Below, piece after piece: positions 23,345-34,998 of a stretch of DNA of 64,000 bases. The stretch is taken from contig JAGFMI010000003.1 in NCBI GenBank assembly GCA_021030905.1, positions 992,001 to 1,056,000 on the forward strand. Reading direction: 5' to 3'. How positions within the stretch are numbered: the stretch's first letter is position 1; each line of letters begins with the position of its first letter. The translations under genes were made by a program, and so were the position numbers. The notes under the pieces are model-generated. The model saw only the letters and a list, made by a program, of their open reading frames with translations, did not search any database and was not told where the DNA came from. Origin of the DNA: Pyrenula massariospora (Eukaryota; Ascomycota; Eurotiomycetes; Pyrenulales; Pyrenulaceae).

Positions 23345-24362
23345 TCGCTCTCGTGATTTATTTCCCATCTCTTCTCAAAACATCAACAAAAAACTTTGCC
23401 AGGTGCACCCGAAGGCCGCTTTGTTTACCTGCTTCGAGCGATCAGCGGTCTGTGCTCAAAATTATTCACCATCGTTATTCCCGCCATATACCTTATTATT
23501 GGCCCGCTGGACCAATACCTGTCCGAATCCTAGTCTAGGCGAGCACAACCTCCATTAACTCTGTTGGTTGGCATGATCCGGCTTGCGCGAAAGGCGATGC
23601 TGTTCGGTACCGCCTCCGCGGAGCAACGTACAGGACTCTGGCTCACCCTAACGCAATGTATCAACTCTCCTGCCCGTCGTGAAATGCTAAGTTGACAGGC
23701 CGTGTCATTCGGGTCGAGCATAAGAACACCGTTACACTGGAGTTATATTCTTGACACCCCAAAATGCCTCCCCTCACGCCGCGGTAATTGCCTGCGGAAA
23801 ATCGCGACTTGTGCCAATAGAGTCTGCGGGGAAAGAAATTCTTGTATGGGCTGTCTGTCCTTATTGATATGTAATCGCGGTGGCTTTAAATGGCGATCTG
23901 ATCAATTTTTCTTGATGAATCTATCTAATCGGAGATGAAATTTTCAATGGACGGTCCCGAGTTCTTGGCGTCAAGCCCGCGCCTGTGCGACTGCACCCGA
24001 GACCATTTAAGCGACCATGGATGGGATGCCGTGGGTAGACTTCTAACTCCATCGCTTCTATAGACGTACTCGATGTGGTAGATTCAAAGACTTTAAATAT
24101 AAAGGCGTCTTGATGAGCGATCACTGACCAGTTTCCTGCATCGTCACACTGCCCGGCCGTGTTAACAGAAATAATGAAAGGTCGGAAGTGACAGTCCATG
24201 ATTGACGGTCTCAAGAAATGAGCTCAAATAAGAGGCAACTGGGTGCTTTTTGTAATCCGAAATAACAACAGGAGACTACTCCACCGCCTTTAGACTTCCA
24301 GCTCAACCAGCAAGCTAGCGGTTGCAACAAGATATGCCGAGTCACATCGTAATTTTTCCACC
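23345..24362. other. intergenic, no gene seen
   Basis: About 1 kb with short frames only. A minus-strand frame at 23921-24214 has no recognisable motif. Nothing else was noted. Confidence 0.4.
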
Positions 24363-27094
24363 TTAGTCCACATCAGGTAGCCTCAAGCATGTAACAACAA
24401 TTTTGCTGATTGGTTTTTCCTTCATAAACTTCTCCACCTTTTGAAATCCCGCGTTTATTTTCAAATTCTTATTGCGGATAATCCCGATCTTGCGAACAGA
24501 AACGTTCCCCTCAAACAGCTCAAGCTGAAGGTCGTCGTGCCCGCTCTCGATTAAGCCACCGGCATTAGCATGACGGAATAGAAGTTCAGCATCGGTGCAG
24601 TCTGACGCACAACAATTATGCTCTCCGAACTCAAATTCACAATTTTCCAGGAGTAGGCTGTCATCTTCCACGTGACCGTCGGTTTGGCGCTCGCGGTCCT
24701 GTGTGCATGTTTGGTCGTGCAACGTTTCGGCGTTTCTGGTGTTTTCGCTGTCTCCAGCAATGTTTCCATTTGCGGTGGCACGCTCGTTTACGAAAATCTC
24801 GCGATCCTGACCTGTACTGGATTCTTCGGCAATCGTAGAGCCAACCCCCACGGTACCAAGGGAACTGCCCATCTCTAAAGACATGTCCACTTCTTCGTCT
24901 AGCCCATGGACCATGCCAGGAGATTTTGTGTTTGCGAAGTAAGCTCCATTGACAGGGGACGATAGTTCTATTTTCGGAGACGGAGAAAGATCAATTGGGT
25001 CATTGTACGCGGTTCCCTTCCCACTCCATCTCCTTGTATGGTTGAAGTCTGTTTGATTCAAATCGATCAAAGAATTATCAGGGGCTTTCCGGCCGCTGGC
25101 AGGGATCGGAAATAGAGCGTTATGTTGATTCTGCTCGGACAATGACGGAGATGGTATGCGGCTATCTAATTTAGGAGCCGCCACAGAAGGATGGGCTCGA
25201 TGAAGTGTATCTGGCTGACCTTTGTGGTCAGAGGGCGTAGACGTGTGAGGAGTCAGCGGAGTTTCGGCACCCGCCCCCGCTGAGTTTTGACCCGATTGTG
25301 TTGACGACACCGTAGGAGTCATTAGAGGAGACCTATGATTCGACAAATTGTAACCGAGAGGCCGAGGAAAGATGCGATCTGATCTATCAGTACTGGGACT
25401 ATATTTATTTCTAGTTCTGCTGCGATTTGCGGTCGGATTTCGAAGCTTTACGGTAAGCGCAGCCGGGGACTGCTGCAGGAGTTGATGTTCTTTAGAAATC
25501 AGCCAATACGGAATTACCATGATACCACAGATGCCGAGCTTACCTGATAGTCTTGGCTCATTTCGAATCTGGTCACTAGAAGATTTTGTAGTACAGTCAA
25601 CCTTATTTTGAACCCTCACTATGCTTGGCGTGTCGTCCCAATGTAAGCCATTGAAACGGCGCCATATTGTAGAAAAGGCTTTGTCAATTTTGTCGAATTT
25701 GATTAAAAAGGCTCTATGGAGCGACGGAATGGAAACAAAAGCGACCCACAGAGATTCATAGATAGTTTGGTAAGCTCCAACCTGCTCTCCTGATTCTCGA
25801 AATGTCCACGTTCCTGGAAGACGCATTTCGGAGTCGTGAGGCCGGGGCTTGACCGAAAAGAAAGCACGCCCGGTTGCAGTGTTATTTTCCAAGAGATATG
25901 CTATGTCTTTCTTGACCTCCTCTGGTGCGCCGTTGCTCGAGAGTGGTGACCTCGAAGTAAAGTTTGAGCTCGACGCAATGTTTTGATTAGTCTTGCACCG
26001 TTTTGGCGGTAAGCAATGATCATCCTCGTCCTCTTCGCTGTCATCACTACTGCTATAGTCTTTGTCTTTCTCATCGTCACCAGGGTTGCTGTTCCCGAGT
26101 TGATGATCCTCGGATAGGTGTTCAGAGCTGGCGAAAGAGTCTGCTATTGGGAGAAGTAAGCATCAGAATATTGGCGTCGAACCAAATCTCGCGAAGTTTA
26201 CCATTAGTCAAGGTTTCTTCCACAGCTCTTCTTGGTGACATTCCTATTCCGTGAAAATTAGCAATAATATAAGTAGTTGGCACTGCCAACCTGAATCGTT
26301 GCTCACTTTTCAAGCGAGCTCTCAGGTCAGTCCTGCACTGATCGAGGTTCCCGGTAATATAGTAAGAGACTCTAAGAATTACCGAGTCCTGGTTCTCGCT
26401 GTGTATCCCTGTCCAGATTTGGTACACCGAAAACCAGTACAGTGAGCGACTTCCACCGAAAGAGCCTGGCATCCTCTTGAAATAAATGATTCTGGGTTCT
26501 TGCTCGGGTCCTTCAGCAACAAGAACCAATTTCTTGAGGTCAGAAGGAAATCGACGAAAAGAAACTCTGAGTTCGTTCAAGCTTTCGTCGAACCAGATTG
26601 TATTTTCGCCCGGTTGGTTAAGGCCAAGAAGGCGGCACCGTTCACCCGGAGTTATAGCGGCCACAAAGTCGGGTGCGTTTTGATTGCCCCCGTCGAACCA
26701 TTCTTGCACTAATGTCTGTAGATTGGAAGGAAGAGGGCGATCGTCCACGTAGCTTGATTCATGTACAGCTTCAGGTTCAGCATTAAGAATAGATCGAGTT
26801 CTGAGGATCGATGGAGGTTGTAGGTCAAGGCTTGAAGTGGAGGAGTCCGTGGAAGCGCGACGTGTGAGATCCAGGACGTGTGGATAGGTGCAGCTTAGCT
26901 GATGGTGTTGGCAGCTTTTACAATATGGTAAAGCCATGTCGCAATAGGAATCCGACGCCTAGACATAGGAGAATTAGCACAGAGAGCAAAAAGCGACTTC
27001 CGAGTCGTACAAGACAATTCTCACAGCTCCTCGTATTCCAACGTGACCTTGCGTGGTCCGAGGCCGAGACCTGACCAGACCCGATAGCATCCAT
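24363..27094 (-). CDS. Zn2Cys6 binuclear-cluster protein, paralogue B
   Basis: Exons 27094-27011, 26958-26202, 26143-25544 and 25489-24363. The introns are 52, 58 and 54 bp with good borders (GTACGA...CTAG, GTAAAC...AATAG, GTAAGC...AAAG). The total divides by three and gives 855 residues. Splicing the first intron builds C-x2-C-x6-C-x6-C-x2-C-x6-C from CENC in exon 1 and CDMALPYCKSCQHHQLSC in exon 2, at residues 24-52. The intron lies one residue after Cys2 in phase 0, exactly as in paralogue A. A middle domain starting LPSNLQTLVQEWF with an IWFDESLNELRV core parallels that of A, so the two genes are related. Then come acidic (DDSEEDEDD) and Ser/Pro-rich disordered stretches and a small C-terminal region. 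The last intron keeps frame if retained. The family is unknown; DNA binding is inferred from the cluster. Confidence 0.82.
26959..27010 (-). other. intron splitting the zinc cluster of paralogue B
   Basis: A 52-bp intron with donor GTACGA, a GCTAAT branch string and acceptor GTCTAG. The join gives six residues between Cys2 and Cys3, and its place equals that of the intron in paralogue A. The upstream exon opens with an ATG at 27094. Confidence 0.75.
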
Positions 27095-29454
27095 TGCACC
27101 TCATTGACTCGAAGGCGACGTTAGGATTCCCTCTGGTTTAAGCAAGCGGGAATCTAGGTTGATAAAGAGGAGAGGATTACAACTTGAACGAGATCCGGGG
27201 GTAGGTATTCTGGTCCGAGTTAAGTTGGCTGGTGCAGCTACTCTCAACTCAATTGACACCCTGCGAGGGTTTTGGAGTCAATTGACAGGCTCTGCTTCCG
27301 GTACAATTGCGATTGGTGACGATCACTGGACATGACTCGTTCAAACAAGGGCTTCCAGGGGGTCGTGATTTGGAAGAGTAGCAGAGAGAGAACACGGTGG
27401 GGAGGCAGGAAACGCGAACCTGTTTATCAGCCTGACAAACAAAACAAACGTGTCACACGGACATGTAGAAAACTGCGGCGTCTGCCAAGATCTGGTCCCC
27501 TGCCAGCTCTGCACCCAACCTCTCGAACACCGATAAGACACATTTAGCGACCAGGTCTATCTTTCGATCGCCGTTGCTCTTCTCATCTGGACCATTTTTC
27601 GCTTTGGAACCACGCCGAGCAGGTCGCGTCCGCATTGTCTTCAGACCCGAACGTAGCATAGGTAGAAACACCACTACCTCTGCTGCAGTGCGGAGCGGTT
27701 ACACATTGCATCTTGTAGATGCATGACGGCAGCAGCTTTCAATTATAGCCACCCAGATCAGAAGCAGAGACTCGTTAGGTGGAGTTAAGAAGAGAATGGA
27801 ATTTACACAAGGATTTTGAGAGGCGAGAAATATGAGCAGAGGATCGATGTTGGGGCGTTGCGCCTTGGCATGTCTGGGGACATGAACATCACGTGGTTTC
27901 AAGATTTTGCGTGATTGTCCTTCGTTTACATCGTTGCTCACGCTCTCTCATCAAAATGCTAAGGCGTTGACATTAAAGGAGACCTTTAAAAAAAGTCTTT
28001 GGTCCCACAGTCTACGAGTCGTGAGATTGCGGCTAAGCTGCAAGCTTTGCACAATGTTTGCATTGCAAAGGTCGAAGATGATCATGACTGCGGCTAGATA
28101 CTATTGATTGTGGCGGCGGAGCGGAGAGTCTAAATCAGCCACAGCGGCCTTCAGATTCACAATCCAGCCAGTCGGGAGAGCTCCGCAGTAAAAGTGTACT
28201 AGTATAGCGTTCAGCCTTAGACGATCAAACAAGGTTATAAATGTACATCTCTCGTCGATCCCAAGAAAAATTTCTCACACGGCACCTTTTACCTCTTGCG
28301 TCAAGATATCGAGACGTCCTTCTACAACCTTTTCTTCGCACCAAGACTGCATGGCAGATATTCCCTTAATTCCTTGACAGCATCAGGCTAGCATGAGATA
28401 CAGTGAGTTTGAAGGGTCTGCCTTGGATCCATACCGGGTCGCGGGAGTCAACTTCCGCCAGAAATCCAAAGTGTCTTTACGTAAGTCCAAGACACGCAAT
28501 CCCAATGGGGCCATTTTTGGAGACAACGATGAGGTATCCATCGTCTCGTATACTGAGAATTTGACGACGACCAATCAGCGTAGCCCGATTTCTATGGTGA
28601 TAAGACATTCCGGTCCCTGAAAGATGGGTCGGGGACGTAGTGAGAATGTAATGATCCGGGTACTTGTCAAGCAAAGGCCGTCTCCGGATCGAATGGCCAT
28701 TTCTTCGTGTAGGGTCAAGATGGTATTTGGTAGCCCATCCTTCGACTGGGCTTGAGAAAACCCTACAATCTTGGCTCACTCCCACGAGTTGGACATGCGG
28801 TCTGCCGCGATCCGATACCATCAGGTGTAGTGACTTGTTCTTCGCACTCTCTGAGTACGCGGTTTAGTCTTATTGATGGAACAGGCCGCTGATCCTTACC
28901 CCCAAGTGTATGATAGTGCTTTGTATGGCGATGACTATTCGAATATGCTGGGTTTGATAGAAGCGCAACTAATCGCCTCTAACTCGTGTCCTGGGGCAAT
29001 GACAACTAAGCGAATTTCCTTTCGGTCGAGGTCAATGGAGAAGAGGGGGAAATGCTCGTTAGGTATCTTTTCTACTTGATCTACACTACCTCATGCCCAT
29101 CACTTAAAAGGTAGGATAATTGAAAGTATGTTGCTTTATACATTGTAGTAAAGAAATTCCTACCATCGCAGTTTCAGGAATCAGCCTCGCGGACCAATCC
29201 GATGCCTCAGGGCCGGTACATAATTCCTGTAGCACAACGGCCCAGTTTGCTGTGTTTCATGTGGCACAGCCCCTCAGTTTGCTATTAAGTTCCCTTCATC
29301 ATACTAAGCACTTGCACCCAGGTAAGAAGCATGATATCGAACCCTATACAGCACGTTTAATCTGCGACTTCAGGCAACACTCTAAGTCAGTGTCATATAA
29401 ACCTGTCGGCCTTGTTGTAAAGTGCCTCCACGCATCGCTTACAAACCACAAAAG
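27095..29454. other. intergenic, no convincing gene
   Basis: About 2.3 kb with scattered frames of 60-115 codons on both strands. The longest (minus, 28821-28477) shows no motif I know and is left out. No repeat was recognised. Confidence 0.4.
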
Positions 29455-30597
29455 ATGCCTGTTCGTGTAGTACCATCCGTTCACGGCGCGAATTCTATCA
29501 AGTGTTACTATGGACCACAGTTCGCAGGAGACGCCTTTGAGATCTTAAAGACGGCTTGTCCTGACGTCGGAGGGAAGTCCATTGAAATTTTGCAAACATC
29601 TTTGGACGACGATGGGCTTCCCTCCGCCATGAAAGCATCACGGAATGGGCTTGTCTACTCCATCTTTGAGGCTTACAGCTATCATCATCACCTTCTTATA
29701 CGTCCGGACGACATCTGGTTCGCAGCGCTCTCGCAATTCAGCTTTTTCATCAATGCCCACTCGGAAGAAGTGCGCGGCAAGTTTGTCGCACACCAGGGAC
29801 AAAAGGAATTGGAAATTGTGTATTATTCGGGCGACCGCTACAGCGTTAGCTTTGGTCTTTTCGCGGAGCAGATAACGAGACTGATCGAAGAAAACGTTGT
29901 CGATCCTGAAGTTCGATCGTGGATGATGCCCAATTTTACCACCACTAGGCCCCAGGACGAAGTGGTTGCTTCCATCCTCATGATGGGTAGCATGCAGAAG
30001 TACTTCTCGTACAAGATGAAAATCCTCTGCGGCATCCCATCCGTGACGATGCTAGGTGAGAGAGGGGACTATGAGAGAATCTTGAGCAAGCTCGACAAGT
30101 TCTCGACATTCGGCGACGAGCCAACCCAATTTGCCGCCCTCCTGAAACCAATTGTCTCAAGGATGATCCGCACTTTCGACGAAGCCGCATCCTCCGAGAT
30201 CATTGACTTCTGGCAGAAGATCCTACACGTCCACAACCAAGGCAGCGGAACACCCGAATGGTCCGGCTGGATCAGCGCTTTTTGCTTCTGGGATGAGGAG
30301 GGCAATTGTCTTTACCGATTCCCTTACGATGAATACATCACAGAGCGCAAGGATAGATATCTGACATTGGACGACATGCGATACCACGTGACCCGTAGCG
30401 ATTCCATCCCTCCTGGCGTAAGCAAAGTTCCTGTCACAGTTGATGACAATGGCGAGATCGTCGATACGGAAATGGTGGCTGGATCTGTCGGAATCTCTTG
30501 CTCTAGCAGTGGGCTCAAGGATGATCAGGGTATGGTTGTCTTGGACACAATGCAGCCAGAGACCGGGTGGTGGGTATATGAGAAGAAAGAGGATTGA
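29455..30597 (+). CDS. DUF4419-domain protein
   Basis: Single exon, 380 residues from the ATG at 29455 (in-frame codons just upstream lack an ATG). The protein follows the DUF4419 pattern throughout: LLIRPDDIWFAALSQFSFFI, VRGKFVAHQGQKELEI, WMMPNFTTTRPQDEVVAS, MMGSMQKYFSYK, CGIPSVTMLGE, the Leu-Asp linker, and SGWISAFCFWDEEG. No catalytic residues are established for this family, and its biological role is unknown. It is cytosolic by appearance (no signal peptide or membrane segment). It is common in multicopy form in Pezizomycotina and sits here at the left edge of the HET-rich region. Confidence 0.88.
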   Translation: MPVRVVPSVHGANSIKCYYGPQFAGDAFEILKTACPDVGGKSIEILQTSLDDDGLPSAMKASRNGLVYSIFEAYSYHHHLLIRPDDIWFAALSQFSFFINAHSEEVRGKFVAHQGQKELEIVYYSGDRYSVSFGLFAEQITRLIEENVVDPEVRSWMMPNFTTTRPQDEVVASILMMGSMQKYFSYKMKILCGIPSVTMLGERGDYERILSKLDKFSTFGDEPTQFAALLKPIVSRMIRTFDEAASSEIIDFWQKILHVHNQGSGTPEWSGWISAFCFWDEEGNCLYRFPYDEYITERKDRYLTLDDMRYHVTRSDSIPPGVSKVPVTVDDNGEIVDTEMVAGSVGISCSSSGLKDDQGMVVLDTMQPETGWWVYEKKED

Positions 30598-31962
30598 GTG
30601 AACCCAGGTTATGGCAGTCTCGAGGTTTTATGTTTCCCAACCATGCCTACTCCGTACAATGGCATGGACGAAATGACGTCCTCGCAAGCGCATTGCTGGC
30701 GTGGCACTCAGACCGGGCGACTGGTTTTTACTCAGGTTTGGGATCTGCACCTACACTCCTTTAGTGGAGCTAGTGTGCACAAGCCTGAATCGATGCTTCC
30801 ATCGCCTTCTCAATTAGAAAAGGATACCAGCCTATCTATAGCCAGTTCCTGTTGTGTTAGACACTATATGGCTGCAGGATCAGGACCCTTCCACATCGAC
30901 CTCCCATGCCCAACGGCCTTACTGGACTCCTCCCGCCGTCTCCATCTAGAGGCTAAGAAGGGACATATTTTCGAGCTTTTGACTAAATCTTATGAAATCT
31001 ATAGTCTTCGCTGCTTAAATGGTCGCCACATTCATCCTCTTAGCTAAAGCCGGACGTGGGGACTGCACCTTTCGGCTATGCTGTAGACAGGTCTGTAGGA
31101 ACGACACATACCGTACATAGGATTCATACCTGTACCGACAGTGCCGTTCACAAATTTGGTGTATAAATTGCAAGAAATGACGAGCCCATTCACCTACGCT
31201 GTTGCCTTCACTTCCGGCAGAATCACGCCGCATGGCCTCCATGTATTGACAATGGTGTCTGACTTTAGCACCCGACGCACCGTAGACTTGGCTGCGAGTT
31301 AGATACCCGGTTGTATCTCAAACTAGGCTGCCTGTCGCTACTTCGCCTGTTAAACTAGCTACCATAGGATTGTTGCCCCGAAACAACTCTAGCGGGGTTG
31401 CAATACATTGTGGAATTGGTCTACATGCAAGTGTGAACCGAGAGCCTATACTTCGATCCAAGTTGGTAGGTTTCATTGAATTATTGTGCAATCATCCGGC
31501 TATACCGCTGTGCAAGGGATCTGAGAGGATTTCTTCAAGGAGAGGAGGCTGCTTCACCCAACTTAGCATCGGTAATAGATTCGTCCTTCCAGCCTTGTAG
31601 TTTCCTGCAGGGTCCACCCGAAAATCTGATCACACTCTGAGTACTTTCAATCATGCATGCCTTGGTCATGGAATGTTGTTGCCTCAAGGCTCAATCTGTT
31701 ACCATTGTTGGAATCTTCAAAGTTATGTTCTCCTTTCTGCGCGTCCACTTACCATCCTCTCAGCATTACAGCCTCTTTCTCAAGAATGGTCCCTGGCAGC
31801 AAAAGAGAAGACTCGGATAGTCCAAATGCGCTTGGCAGACCATATATCGAGCACACTACAGAGGTACGAGATCATATTTCTAGAGCTGAACCTGCCTTCG
31901 CGTCTGTTGAAAATTCTCTCCATTGCCTCACACAAAGATGCTAACAAGTTCCTTGATCGGAT
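30598..31962. other. no clear gene; possible HET upstream debris
   Basis: About 1.36 kb. A plus frame at 31673-31966 encodes a helical-looking stretch (Leu/Ile/Lys/Glu-rich) that could be a 5' exon of the following HET gene, but no valid splice in phase was found. Nothing else is supported. Confidence 0.4.
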
Positions 31963-34050
31963 GTGAAGAGTATTTTCGATTTGTCATTCTTAGGTATTGA
32001 CCTTAAGGATTACGAGATCTTCGCACTTCGTGAACCAGATGACGAAGCGAATGGTGATATTGATAATATCTCAGTTGCTTCATTTGAATCCGGCGACAAG
32101 CCTGACGACGAGTCTGGGGATAAATGCCATTCTGAGCATTCTATGTATGTTCATGATTCGAGTAGCATTGAAGATGCACATCACGTCTACAACAAACTTG
32201 ACCACAGAGTTCTGGAGATTCGACTTTTGACAGTCGAACCAGCTGGTAACAAAGAGTCCGAGATACGGTGTACTTTAAACCATGTCAATCTTGGCAGCTC
32301 TCCCGAAGATCAACCTGTGTAAGACGCCATTTCATATGTCTGGGGGAATGCTGAGAAAAAGCGCATGATATTCATATGTGGAAGACCTTTCCTTGTAACG
32401 CTCAACCTATTTATTGCGCTGCAATATTTGAGGGACTCGGATAAGCCCAGTGTCTTTTGGATCGACGCTATATGCATTAACCAAGACGACATTATGGAAA
32501 AGAGCCATCAAATTCAGCGGATGAAGCTTATCTACGGCCAAGCCGATCGAGTCTTAATTTGGTTGGGAGAATCCGACAAGGACGTTCGCAAAGCATTCGT
32601 CTTCCTTCAGCGCGTAAAGCTTCAGGATTCTCCGTTCGACAAAACTCTTCCTTTCATACCTGGATTGTGCAAAATCTATGAAAGACCTTGGTGGTATAGA
32701 ATGTGGGTGGTTCAGGAAGCTTTTTCTGCAAAGACTCCGCCAATTATTGGATGTGGACGCAAATGGGTTCCTTTCGAGAAAGTACTGGGACCGATCTTCG
32801 GTTTCAGAGAGATTTTACCCCTGCACGGTCTACAACTCCAAAACATCCAAGCTCTATCTGTCCTTAGGACCATGTTTAATGTGAAGCATACGTTGAAGAA
32901 CTTTTCACTTGACGAAGTTGTCAGCACTGGGAATATAAGAGATTTTGGGGCCCTTCTCAAGGCGACATCTGATCGCCAGGCAACTCTGCCCGTTGATAAA
33001 ATCTTCGCAATCCAGAGTCTTGCGCACGAAAAATTACCGGAAGATCTACTCCCTGATTATAATCTTCATCATAGCTTTGTCTATCAGAAAACTATGTTCC
33101 ATGTTCTGAAATTCCGACCGGATCTGAATTTCCTATTTCATACTATGAATCAGCGCAAATTGAACATCCCGTCATGGTGTATAGATTTCTCACAGACTTG
33201 TTGGTCTGAGTACATTAATCAACCACAAATGCTATTTCTACAACAGGACGCGGATGAGCTGCTCTCGGCAGCTTATAAGCAGTCAACAAAGGCAGCCCGC
33301 GATTCATTCCTGAGGGCATCTGTTAGCCAGAATTACAGGGCAGCCGAGGCCCAACAAGCTGGTGTGGCTGCAATCTCGAGAATAGGAGCGTCTGCCAATA
33401 TGCCCAAGTCTACAATCACGCACAGTCCATCTATAGACACTTTGGAAGTATCAGGATCTATAATCGGTTTGATCGAGCACGGAAGCACCATTCCAAACGT
33501 GTCGTCAATCGCACATCATGCGAGCTCTGCTCTTAAAAACCGGTTTGGAGTACCCGAAGCGCTCAAGATGCTTTCGTCTGGTTATGTTGTGAAAATTTGC
33601 AGTCTTCTAGATATACCTTATTCTGGAGCTCCAGAGGACCAAATGCACTTACAAGAAAGGAATATTACCTTAGAGAAATATATGCGAAGTCGGTCTGAAC
33701 GTTACCGCCTGGTATCGCAAGAGTGGTCTGAACTTGATGCTTCATATCTTCATTTCCCGGAACATGAGAAAGAGGAATGCGAAATGGCCATGGAACAAAT
33801 TTTCATGAAGATAATCGAGCTGTATTTGGTGGTGACCGATACCAGTTATCTTGGATGGGCTCCGCCAGCTGTCAGCATTATGAAGGGAGATATTCTTTGT
33901 ATTCTTTACGGATGTGGTGCTCCAGCCATTCTCAGACAGAAGGGTGACACCTCTCATGAATTGGTGGGATTTGCATGTATTGAGGGGATAATGATGGGGG
34001 AGTATTTCAAGAATGTTGAACGGGATAGCCAGGTCTTTCATCTGTGTTGA
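31963..34050 (+). pseudogene. HET-domain gene with in-frame TAA
   Basis: One reading frame runs from 31963 to 34050 and is broken only by a TAA at 32320-32322. Before the stop the sequence holds the usual lead into a HET domain (RVLEIRLLTVEP). Directly after it come AISYVWG, FWIDAICINQDD, a LIWLGES core and RPWWYRMWVVQEAF, a complete HET domain. The family normally has a residue such as Tyr at the stop position, so the TAA sits at the domain's first strand. No intron could remove it, because the motifs on both sides are contiguous. The first ATG after the stop (32365) would drop the SYVWG strand. No ATG opens the frame at 31963, so the 5' end is unresolved. The likely state is an inactive allele. 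The C-terminal 350 residues are unrecognised. Confidence 0.75.
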
Positions 34051-34329
34051 ATAAGAGGACTGTAATAGATTGGCTCACGTTTACACAGTTTTACAGCTTC
34101 GATACTTATTTACAGGACAAGTTTCATTTTTAGGTGTCCGCACTTCTCCATGTCGCGGAACTCGGCTCTCAAAACTTACTGCCCTTCATCGGACCTAGCT
34201 GACGCTTACACGCTAACACGAATGTTGCTAGCAGGAGACATTTTGCTCTATAAGTGGCTGTTCGGGGTCCTGCCTTACGCTAGCAAAACAGCTCGTTGCG
34301 TAACACAGGAGCCAGTTCCAGGGCCTAGA

Positions 34330-34940
34330 GATCCTTAAATTGGTCCCTTGTAGACGACTATATAAAGTTTCTATATCCTTTAAGAGAGGTGCTCACATAT
34401 ATAATGTGAATATTCAATAAGACCAAGACACCGAAACTGAGATCATATAAATAGGTGGCTAGCCTAGGTAGCTCAGACTAGGATCAGTCAACATCAATTC
34501 TAATTACAAAATCGGGAGGGGAACTCAATTTCCGGCTCTAAGTCGCCAGGTAGTTTCTGTAGGAGTCACATATACTGCACATAAGACTGTTGTCCGCATC
34601 GATAATGCCATACAAGAGAGGATTATCTGCCGCCAAAACGATGGGTCTATCAGGAAATGCATTTAGCGCTGTTCCAGGGTACTCAGCCTGCGCTTTAGGT
34701 GGCTCTTTACCTTGGGCATGGTCGCTACAGCCATGGCGGATCGCCGCCTTTGACCTTGCTGTAAGAACTACCGTCCTAGCCTCTGTCACGTAGACGCATA
34801 CATCCATCGGGCCGTGCGTGACACTGCCTAGATTCGTATTCGCCACTAACTCTTTCAAAAGCTGCCTTGTCTCTGCCAATGAGCCTTGGAATGCCTTTAC
34901 GGTCTGACAAGAGAAATCTTTTTTTATTTCCCTCTTGCCC
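34330..34940. repeat. unclassified duplicated segment, copy 1
   Basis: Two blocks here recur in the same order and strand about 3.4-4.2 kb to the right. Block one (34338-34425) carries GTAGACGACTATATAAAG and resembles 37707-37790. Block two (34604-34690) carries CTGCCGCCAA near ATGGGT and resembles 38785-38875. The minus strand has an open frame of 113 codons (34879-34538) whose middle matches the minus frame in the second copy. It may be a degraded gene or transposable element. Identity is low, about 65-75 percent by eye. Confidence 0.5.
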
Positions 34941-34998
34941 TAGTTGCGGCTTATAGACTGACCAGGCTCACGAGGAACATTCTTTCATAAGTTGTCTT

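Noticed and set aside
28477-28821. 114-codon minus-strand frame
   Set aside because: Overlaps an unrelated plus frame, shows no motif and no splice support.
31961-31995. 31-base intron joining the helical frame at 31.7 kb to the HET frame
   Set aside because: Too short, and the phases disagree.
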